From an uncultured Faecalibacterium sp. (GTDB lineage: Bacteria > Bacillota > Clostridia > Oscillospirales > Ruminococcaceae), in contig CAAFQM010000085.1 in assembly GCA_900765105.1 (NCBI GenBank), positions 1-19,863 on the forward strand: a stretch of 19,863 nucleotides of DNA, read 5' to 3'. The position numbers and the translations under genes were made by a program. The notes beneath the pieces were generated by a model. The model was not told where the DNA came from. It saw nothing but the letters and a program-made list of their open reading frames with translations, and did no database searches. Positions 14,163-19,863 of the stretch are shown in pieces. Position 1 is the stretch's first letter, and each line of letters starts with the position of its first letter.

Positions 14163-15091
14163 GCTTCTTCCTTCCATGCATTCAGAGCAGCGTCCAGCTG
14201 CTCCGGGGTCTCCACGGCAACGCACGGCACGCCGGGCAGAGTCTTTTTCACAAAGCCGGACAGCGCACTGCCGGGGCCGACTTCAAGGATGTGATCCACG
14301 CCCAGTTCGCCCAGACGGCGCAGGGTGTCCTCCATATGGACACTGCTCTGCACCTGTTTTACCAGCAGGGCCGGGACAGTGTCGGTGTCGGCCTTTTCGC
14401 GGCCCAGACAGTTGAACAGCACCGGAATCTTCATTTCGCCGAAATTTTCAGTCCGGAAGCGCTCTGCCAGCGCATCGCCTGCGGGAGCCATCAGCCTGGT
14501 GTGGAAGGGGCCGCTGACCTTGAGCGGAAGGCAGCGGCGTGCACCGGCAGCTTTGGCCAGTTCGGCGGCCTTATCCACAGCGGCTTTCTCGCCGCCGATG
14601 ACCAGCTGACCCGGGCAGTTGTAGTTGCAGATCTGAACACAGCCCAGTTCCGCCGCCTGCTCACAGCATTCAGCCAGTGCGGCACGGTCAAGCCCCAGCA
14701 CAGCGGTCATGCCGCAGTCGATGCCCTCGGCTGCTTTGGCCATGGCTTTGCCGCGGTAGGCGGCCAGCTCAACGGCCTGCTTTGCGGTGAATACACCAGC
14801 TGCTTCCAGCGCGGAATATTCGCCCAGAGAAAGACCCGCCACATAGGCAGGCCGCACGCCCTTTTGCTGCAGAACGGCAGTGACGCCGCAGGCAAAGGCC
14901 ACCATGCAGGGCTGGGTGTATTCGGTCTGGTTCAGAACGCCGTCCGGGTCCTCAAAACAGACGCGGTGCAGATCAAAATCCAGCTCCGCGCTGTCAAAGG
15001 CCGCCCGGAAGGCGGGAGAGCTTTCGTAAAATTCTTTGCCCATGCCGGGATGCTGTGCACCCTGACCGGCATACAGAACGGCAAGTTTCAT
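14159..15091 (-). CDS. fabD: Malonyl-CoA:ACP transacylase FabD
   Basis: A 310-residue acyltransferase that moves malonyl from CoA to acyl carrier protein. It begins KLAVLYAGQGAQHPGMGK with the family GQGAQ motif. The nucleophile Ser88 sits in GLSLGEYSAL and the catalytic His197 in GPFHTRLM; the tail has the conserved ILEVGPGSALSGFVKK. ATG 15091 overlaps the preceding gene's stop by four bases (ATGA) and has GGAGG at the right distance; an earlier ATG at 15106 would give a deeper overlap without support. It overlaps fabG at its 3' end in the same way. Confidence 0.96.
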   Translation of the reverse strand: MKLAVLYAGQGAQHPGMGKEFYESSPAFRAAFDSAELDFDLHRVCFEDPDGVLNQTEYTQPCMVAFACGVTAVLQQKGVRPAYVAGLSLGEYSALEAAGVFTAKQAVELAAYRGKAMAKAAEGIDCGMTAVLGLDRAALAECCEQAAELGCVQICNYNCPGQLVIGGEKAAVDKAAELAKAAGARRCLPLKVSGPFHTRLMAPAGDALAERFRTENFGEMKIPVLFNCLGREKADTDTVPALLVKQVQSSVHMEDTLRRLGELGVDHILEVGPGSALSGFVKKTLPGVPCVAVETPEQLDAALNAWKEEA

Positions 15092-16155
15092 AAGTTGTGC
15101 CTCCATTCGGCGGTAAGTTCATCCATCAGTTCGCGGACGGTGCGCATCCTGTCGAGCCGGTCCACATTGGCCCCGCAGAAGAACAGGCCTTCTTCCACAT
15201 TGCCCTTCACCGCTTCGATGAGGGCGTGGGTGATGCAGTAGGGCACCTTTGCGGGGTCGCAGGTCTTTAAACAGCGGGCGCAGTGCCGGGGCGGAAAGCG
15301 TTTGCCCTCGGTCAGCGCCTGCACCAGCGGGGTGTTCAGCGCGCGGCCCGGCATCCCGACGGGGCTGTGGATGATGCGCACATCCTCCGCTTTTGCTGCC
15401 AGCAGAACATCCTTGTAGGTCTGGCTGGCGTCGCACTCGTAGGTGGTGATGAACCGGGTGGCCAGCTGCACCCCGGCGGCCCCCAGCTTTGTATAGTGGG
15501 CCATGTCGGCCCCGGTGTAGATGCCGCCCGCCACGAATACCGGGATGGCATGGCCGAACTGCGCCTCATAGGGCTGTACCTCGGCCAGCACTTCCGGCAG
15601 GATCTCGTCCAGAGACTGGCAGTTTCCGGCCAGCAGGTCAGCTTCGGCAAAACCCAGATGTCCGCCCGCTTTGCAGCCCTCAATGACCACAAAATCCGCG
15701 GTGCGGCCAAACTCCTTGGCCCAGCGGCGCAGGATGAGCTTAGCGGCCCGGGCGCTGGACACGATGGGCGCAATGGCAACCTCCATCGTGTTCACGATAC
15801 CGGGCAGTTCCAGCGGCAGGCCCGCACCGGACACCACCGCATCCGCCCCCGCTTCCACAGCGGTACGGATCGCGGCGGCATAGTCCTGTGTGGCAACCAT
15901 CGCATTGACGGCCACCAGACCCATGCCCTTTGCAATTTTCTTTGCCTTTTGAATTTCAGCGGTCAGGGCACGATGGTTCGCGCGGGCCGGGTCACGGGCA
16001 AAATCCGGTTCCCGGTAGCCCGCATCGGCAGTGGAGATGCACCCCATGCCGCCGCAGGCTGCCACGGCTCCGGCCAGCCCTCCAAGCGATACGCCCACGC
16101 CCATGCCGCCCTGCAGGATGGGCACGGTCAGGGGCTTTCCGGCAAGGGTCAGCAT
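15088..16155 (-). CDS. FabX-like flavin/iron-sulfur acyl-ACP dehydrogenase-isomerase (NMO family)
   Basis: A 355-residue TIM-barrel FMN enzyme of the nitronate monooxygenase/FabK superfamily. It differs from the neighbouring FabK and instead resembles, from memory, Helicobacter pylori FabX, which oxidises decanoyl-ACP and isomerises it to cis-3-decenoyl-ACP for unsaturated fatty acids. Shared features: VPILQGGMGVGVS at the N-terminus, GAGLPLELP, EGCKAGGHLGF with probable catalytic His166, GVQLATRFITTYECDA, HSPVGMPGRALNT, then a Cys cluster (Cys292, 295, 299, 307) fitting a 4Fe-4S site, and EEGLFFCGAN near the end. Ordinary FabK lacks the cluster. Start 16155 overlaps the fabK stop by seven bases; a longer start at 16197 adds only fabK-overlapping sequence. 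The FabX role is inferred; plain nitronate monooxygenase is the alternative annotation. Confidence 0.75.
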   Translation of the reverse strand: MLTLAGKPLTVPILQGGMGVGVSLGGLAGAVAACGGMGCISTADAGYREPDFARDPARANHRALTAEIQKAKKIAKGMGLVAVNAMVATQDYAAAIRTAVEAGADAVVSGAGLPLELPGIVNTMEVAIAPIVSSARAAKLILRRWAKEFGRTADFVVIEGCKAGGHLGFAEADLLAGNCQSLDEILPEVLAEVQPYEAQFGHAIPVFVAGGIYTGADMAHYTKLGAAGVQLATRFITTYECDASQTYKDVLLAAKAEDVRIIHSPVGMPGRALNTPLVQALTEGKRFPPRHCARCLKTCDPAKVPYCITHALIEAVKGNVEEGLFFCGANVDRLDRMRTVRELMDELTAEWRHNL

Positions 16156-17084
16156 AGCTCGTTCAGCGCGGCGATGCGCTGCCTCCCGCCGTCCCACAGA
16201 TCAGCCAGAATGTCGGCCACGGGGCGCACCTCGTGGAGCATCCCGGCCACCTGACCGGCCATCAGGCTGCCAGTGACCGTGTCGCCCTCAAAGACGGCGC
16301 GGCGCAGGCTGCCGAGGGTGTATTTTTCCAGCTCCATCTTGTCTGCGCCGGCCTTTTCCTGCCGGACATACTCGCGGCTCATGCGGTTTTTCAGCACCCG
16401 AACCGGTGCACCGACGCTGCGGCCGGTGACGATGGTGTCGCTGTCCTTGGCTTTGAGCAGGGCAGCCTTGTAGTTTTCATGGATGGGGCACTCTTCGCTT
16501 GCCAGCAGGCAGGTGCCCACCTGCACGCCGCAGGCACCCAGCGCCAGCGCAGCCGCCAATTGACGGCCATCGGCGACGCCGCCCGCCGCGATGACGGGCA
16601 CCTTTACGGCATCCACGACCTGCGGCACCAGCGCCATGGTGGTCATCTCGCCCACATGGCCGCCGCTCTCGGTGCCCTCGGCAATGACGGCATCGATGCC
16701 CAGCGGTTCCAGATGTTTTGCCAGCACAGCCGCCGCCACCACGGGGATGACCTTGATGCCGGCGGCTTTCCACATCGGCACATATTTGCCGGGGTTGCCC
16801 GCGCCGGTCGTGACCACCTGCACGCCCTCGTCCACAACGATCTGTGCAAATTCGTCGGCCTGCGGGTGCATCAGCATGATGTTGACGCCGAAAGGCTTGT
16901 CGGTGAGCTGTTTACAACGGCGGATGTTCTCGCGCAGGGTGTCGGCTTTCATGCCGCCCGCGCCGATGATGCCCAGCGCACCCGCGTTGGAGCAGGCGGC
17001 GGCAAACTCGCCGGTGGCGATGTTGGCCATGCCGCCCTGAATGATGGGGTACTTCGTCCCCAGAAGTTCGTTCAAAAGTTTCAT
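16149..17084 (-). CDS. fabK: Enoyl-ACP reductase II FabK
   Basis: A 311-residue FMN-dependent enoyl-ACP reductase, which completes each elongation cycle by reducing trans-2-enoyl-ACP with NAD(P)H. Its sequence closely follows pneumococcal FabK: YPIIQGGMANIATGEFAAA, KPFGVNIMLM, VVTTGAGNPGKY, AEGTESGGHVGEMTTM with the key His143, PVIAAGGVADG and GSLMAGQVAGM. No cysteine cluster is present, unlike the next gene. The start at 17084 has only a modest AGGAT site. It lies 178 bases after fabH, separated by a palindromic repeat, the largest gap in the operon. FabK replaces FabI here. Confidence 0.94.
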   Translation of the reverse strand: MKLLNELLGTKYPIIQGGMANIATGEFAAACSNAGALGIIGAGGMKADTLRENIRRCKQLTDKPFGVNIMLMHPQADEFAQIVVDEGVQVVTTGAGNPGKYVPMWKAAGIKVIPVVAAAVLAKHLEPLGIDAVIAEGTESGGHVGEMTTMALVPQVVDAVKVPVIAAGGVADGRQLAAALALGACGVQVGTCLLASEECPIHENYKAALLKAKDSDTIVTGRSVGAPVRVLKNRMSREYVRQEKAGADKMELEKYTLGSLRRAVFEGDTVTGSLMAGQVAGMLHEVRPVADILADLWDGGRQRIAALNELC

Positions 17085-17108
17085 AGTTTTATCCTATCGG
17101 TAAGCGTC

Positions 17109-17241
17109 CTCGCCCTCTCAGTCTCGCTCTGCTCGACAGCTCTCCCAAGGGGAGAGCCCTTGGCAGTACGGTAAACTTTTCGGTTTTGCCAAAGGCTCCC
17201 ACTTTGGGGGAGCTGTCACCGAAGGTGACTGAGAGGGCGAG
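17109..17241. repeat. Nested palindromic intergenic repeat (MITE-like)
   Basis: CTCGCCCTCTCAGTC (17109-17123) is matched perfectly by its inverted copy GACTGAGAGGGCGAG (17227-17241). Inside it, GACAGCTCTCCCAA (17135-17148) pairs with TTGGGGGAGCTGTC (17204-17217) with one mismatch, and further in GGGAGAGCCCTTGGCA-like text (from about 17151) faces TGCCAAAGGCTCCC (17187-17200). The whole 133-base unit could fold into one long hairpin in RNA. I have seen similar sequences scattered in Faecalibacterium-like genomes, from memory only. It codes for nothing and lies between fabH and fabK. Confidence 0.8.
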
Positions 17242-17262
17242 CCCGTTTGCCGAACATGATTT

Positions 17263-18213
17263 TTACTCTTTGTATTGAAAAATTGCGCCGCCCCAGGTCA
17301 GACCTCCGCCAAAGCCGATGCAGGCGAGGGTCTGCCCCGGCCGCAACTGACCGCTCTCGGCCAGCTCGTTGAGAGCCACCGGGATGCTGGCAGCGCTGGT
17401 GTTGCCGTGGCGTTCCATATTCTTGTAGAATTTTGCCGGGTCTGCTTTCAGTGCCCGGATGCAGTGGTCGATGATGCGGCTGTTGGCCTGATGGCAGACC
17501 ACCCAGTCAACTTCATCCAGCGTCCTGCCGGTCTCGGTCAGCACGGCGTTCAGGCACTTAGGCAGGGCATCCACCGCAAAGCGGAACACAGCTTTTCCGT
17601 CCATCGTGATGGGCGCAGAACCTTCGCGGTCCGGCCCGCCCGCATGGATGGCATCGCTGCCCCGCGCGCCCAGCGTGAGGGCAAAAGGCACGGGGTCGGC
17701 GGTCAGTTCAAACACCGCCGCACCGGCTCCGTCGCCGAACAGCACGCAGGTGGAGCGGTCGGCGGGATCCATCAGGCGGGAAAGGGCTTCGCAGCCCACC
17801 ACCAATGCATACCGCCCGCCCAGAGTCGCCAGCAGGCCGCGGGCAACTGCCGTCCCGTACAGAAAGCCGGAGCAGGCCGCGTTCACGTCCAGCGCCGGAC
17901 GGTTTTCCGGCAGCCCCAGTGCCGCCTGTACCTGACAGGCCACGCTTGGCGTGGCGTCCGGTGCCGACAGGGTGGCACAGACACAGCAGCCGATGTCCGC
18001 CGGGGCAAGGCCGCTGCGCTGCAGCGCCTGCTTTGCGGCGGCAATAGCAAGGGGGGCGGCATTCTCGCCGTCAGTGCACCAGTGCCGGGCGCGGATTCCG
18101 GTGCGGGTGGCGATCCACTCGTCGCTGGTGTCCACCATGCGGCTGAGATCTTCGTTTGTGACCGTGCGGCCGGGCAGTGCCCCACCGGTGGCGATCAGAC
18201 GCAAACCGTTCAT
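17263..18213 (-). CDS. fabH: 3-oxoacyl-ACP synthase III FabH
   Basis: A 316-residue condensing enzyme that starts fatty acid synthesis by joining an acyl-CoA primer to malonyl-ACP. The Cys-His-Asn triad is complete: Cys114 in NAACSGFLYG, His241 in VCHQANSRIID and Asn271 in HGNTSAASIPVAL. The opening is the usual LIATGGALPGRTVTNEDL, and the end GFGGGLTWGGAIF is canonical. ATG 18213 overlaps the accA stop by four bases (ATGA) and has GAGGAAAG upstream, so I prefer it to an earlier frame-open start at 18288. Primer preference (acetyl or branched) is not visible. Confidence 0.96.
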   Translation of the reverse strand: MNGLRLIATGGALPGRTVTNEDLSRMVDTSDEWIATRTGIRARHWCTDGENAAPLAIAAAKQALQRSGLAPADIGCCVCATLSAPDATPSVACQVQAALGLPENRPALDVNAACSGFLYGTAVARGLLATLGGRYALVVGCEALSRLMDPADRSTCVLFGDGAGAAVFELTADPVPFALTLGARGSDAIHAGGPDREGSAPITMDGKAVFRFAVDALPKCLNAVLTETGRTLDEVDWVVCHQANSRIIDHCIRALKADPAKFYKNMERHGNTSAASIPVALNELAESGQLRPGQTLACIGFGGGLTWGGAIFQYKE

Positions 18214-19169
18214 GCTTTCCTCATTTCTCCGATCTGGCGGAATTTCTGGTAGCGCTGGTCGGCCAGCTGCTTTCCGCTCAGGCGGCACAGCTCTTTCAGG
18301 TGCTGTCGCAGGGCGGCGTCCAGACTTTCAAACAGAGCCGCATGGCCGCGCTGTGCGCCGCCCACCGGCTCCGGGATCACCTGCTCCACGATGCCGTCCC
18401 GGTACAGGTCCTGTGCGGTCAGCTTCATGATCTCGCAGGCTTCGCCGCTGCGGGAAGAATCCTTCCACAGGATGCTGGCAAAGCCCTCGGGGCTGAGCAC
18501 CGAATACACGGCGTTTTCCAGCATGAGGATGCGGTTTGCCACACCCAGCGCCAGCGCACCGCCGGAGGAGCCTTCGCCGGTGACGACGGCAATGACCGGC
18601 ACGGTCAGGCCGCTCATCTCCATCAGGTTGCGGGCGATGGCTTCGCCCTGCCCGCGCTCCTCGGCGTCTTTGCCGGGGTATGCACCCGGCGTGTCGATGA
18701 AGGTGAGGATGGGACGGCCGAATTTTTCGGCCTGCTTCATCAGGCGCAGGGCCTTGCGGTAGCCCTCCGGCCCCGGCATACCGAAGTTGCAGCGGAGGTT
18801 TTCTTCCAGCGTAGTACCCTTGCGGTGGCCGATGACCGTTACCGGCATACCGTGGAACAGCGCCACACCGCCCAGAATGGCGGCATCTTCTTTGCACTGG
18901 CGGTCACCCCGCTGCTCGAAGAAATCAGTAAACAGGGCGTCCACGATCTCGTCGATGTGGGGGCGTTCCGGGTGACGGGCCAGAAAGACCCGGTCCTCCG
19001 CCGTCAGCGCACCGGCACCAGCCAGAATGGCGTCCTCCTGCGCAGAAAGCTCTGCCAGCTCGGCGGCATGGGCGGTAACGGCGGTCAGATCTTCGTCCGC
19101 CGGGTCGCCGCGCAGGGCGGCGATCTTTGCATCCAGCGGTTCCAGTTCTTTTAAAACATCTTTGATCAT
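18210..19169 (-). CDS. accA: Acetyl-CoA carboxylase carboxyltransferase subunit alpha
   Basis: A 319-residue alpha subunit of the carboxyltransferase that makes malonyl-CoA together with AccD, using carboxybiotin from AccBC. The length matches E. coli AccA. Family blocks are visible in order: an N-terminal helical part, DIVDALFTDFFEQRGDR-like text (here HIDEIVDALFTDFFEQRGDR), GHRKGTTLEENLRCNFGMPG, GRPILTFIDTPGAYPG, EERGQGEAIARNL, and VTGEGSSGGALALGVANR for the acyl-CoA site. It begins 3 bases after the accD stop and overlaps fabH by four bases, so all three genes are on one transcript. Confidence 0.96.
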   Translation of the reverse strand: MIKDVLKELEPLDAKIAALRGDPADEDLTAVTAHAAELAELSAQEDAILAGAGALTAEDRVFLARHPERPHIDEIVDALFTDFFEQRGDRQCKEDAAILGGVALFHGMPVTVIGHRKGTTLEENLRCNFGMPGPEGYRKALRLMKQAEKFGRPILTFIDTPGAYPGKDAEERGQGEAIARNLMEMSGLTVPVIAVVTGEGSSGGALALGVANRILMLENAVYSVLSPEGFASILWKDSSRSGEACEIMKLTAQDLYRDGIVEQVIPEPVGGAQRGHAALFESLDAALRQHLKELCRLSGKQLADQRYQKFRQIGEMRKA

Positions 19170-19172
19170 AGG

Positions 19173-19863
19173 TCAGGCCCACTTTCTTCCCTGTCCGGCG
19201 TGGAGACGCAGCAGCTGCGCCAGCGTGTCCCGCAGTTCGGTTCGGGGCACCACCTGATCCACAAAGCCGTGCTCCAGCTGGAATTCGCTGCGCTGGAACC
19301 CTGCGGGCAGCTTTTCGCCGATGGTCTGTTCGATGACCCGCGGCCCAGCAAAGCCGATCAGCGCCCCCGGCTCAGCCAGCATGATATCGCCAAGGCTTGC
19401 AAAGCTGGCGGTGACGCCGCCGGTGGTGGGATGGGTCAGCACGCTGATGTACAGCCCGCCCTTTGCGGAAAACCGCTGGATGGCGGCGCTGGTCTTGGCC
19501 ATCTGCATCAGGCTGAAGATGCCCTCCTGCATCCGGGCACCGCCGCTGGCCGAAAAGATGATCAGCGGCAGGTGCTTTGCGGTTGCGTACTCCACCGCGC
19601 GGGTGATCTTTTCGCCCACAGCGGTGCTCATGCTGCCCATGAAAAAGCGGCTGTCCAGCACGGCAGCCACCACCGCCATGCCGTCGATGCGGCCCACAGC
19701 GGTGACAGCGGCTTCCTTCAGGCCGGTCTTATCGCTTTGCGCAGCCAGCTTTTCCGGGTAGCCCGGAAACTCCAGCACATCCTGCGGAGCCAGATCTTCG
19801 TCCAGCTCCCGGAAACTGCCGTGGTCAAGGATCAGGCTCAGGCGGTAATACCCGCCGATGGGC
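19173..19863 (-). CDS. accD: Acetyl-CoA carboxylase carboxyltransferase subunit beta (5' part missing)
   Basis: The C-terminal 229 residues of AccD, the zinc-containing partner of AccA; the gene runs out of the window. Visible text starts GGYYRLSLILDHGSFRELDE, then DLAPQDVLEFPGYPEKL, a region typical of AccD. Further blocks are ALVDSRFFMGSMS-like (here VLDSRFFMGSMSTAVGEK), IIFSASGGARMQEGIFSLMQMAK, and LTHPTTGGVTASFASLGDI with the acyl-CoA binding Gly-rich turn, and IGFAGPRVIEQT. A GTG at 19778 could be misread as a start, but the family sequence continues upstream of it. The N-terminal Cys4 zinc finger is outside the window. Confidence 0.95.
   Translation of the reverse strand, partial: PIGGYYRLSLILDHGSFRELDEDLAPQDVLEFPGYPEKLAAQSDKTGLKEAAVTAVGRIDGMAVVAAVLDSRFFMGSMSTAVGEKITRAVEYATAKHLPLIIFSASGGARMQEGIFSLMQMAKTSAAIQRFSAKGGLYISVLTHPTTGGVTASFASLGDIMLAEPGALIGFAGPRVIEQTIGEKLPAGFQRSEFQLEHGFVDQVVPRTELRDTLAQLLRLHAGQGRKWA

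Noticed and set aside
19173..19778. A complete 201-residue protein starting at GTG 19778
   Set aside because: AccD family sequence (FRELDEDLAPQD) continues in frame upstream of this codon to the window edge, so the gene is partial rather than short.
1..19863. tRNA, rRNA, insertion sequence, phage or CRISPR
   Set aside because: I saw no tRNA cloverleaf, rRNA-like sequence, transposase, integrase or regular repeat-spacer array; apart from the palindromic repeat the window reads as ordinary chromosome.

Overview
The window looks like chromosomal DNA of an anaerobic gut Firmicute of the Clostridia, most likely an Oscillospiraceae/Faecalibacterium-type genome. The reasons are GC-rich coding DNA with AT-rich promoters, sigma-A-like promoters, AAGGAG-type ribosome binding sites, a pectin-degradation locus, a Clostridia-style fatty acid cluster with FabK, and a nested palindromic intergenic repeat of a kind I associate with these genomes. 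The genus is an inference from style, not a proven assignment.

Left part (1-4898): a carbohydrate locus. Two sugar ABC permeases (the first cut by the window edge) end at a shared terminator facing an AraC regulator on the minus strand. Divergent from the regulator are two plus-strand enzymes without signal peptides: a GH28 polygalacturonase-type hydrolase and a GH105 unsaturated rhamnogalacturonyl/glucuronyl hydrolase. Together they suggest import and cytoplasmic breakdown of pectin-derived oligosaccharides.

Middle part (4910-11616): a minus-strand pair of citrate synthase and a MarR-type regulator; a small Ser/Ala-rich lipoprotein with a textbook promoter and a hairpin at the predicted 5' end of its mRNA; MscL with a C-terminal zinc ribbon; a decayed alkaline phosphatase remnant on the minus strand; a Cof-type HAD phosphatase followed at once by a DEDDh exonuclease with a C-terminal zinc ribbon; and a DedA/TVP38-type membrane protein. 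Most units end in clear hairpin terminators.

Right part (11686-19863, all minus strand): a fatty acid synthesis operon in transcription order accD (partial), accA, fabH, [palindromic repeat], fabK, a second FMN oxidoreductase, fabD, fabG, fabF, fabZ. Several genes overlap by 4 bases (ATGA), implying translational coupling. AccAD makes malonyl-CoA with AccBC, FabD loads malonyl onto ACP, FabH primes, FabF elongates, and FabG, FabZ and FabK complete each cycle. The gene between fabK and fabD is the most interesting item. It resembles Helicobacter pylori FabX, a flavin and iron-sulfur acyl-ACP dehydrogenase/isomerase that makes unsaturated fatty acids, rather than a second enoyl reductase. No fabA, fabM, fabN or acpP is visible in the window.
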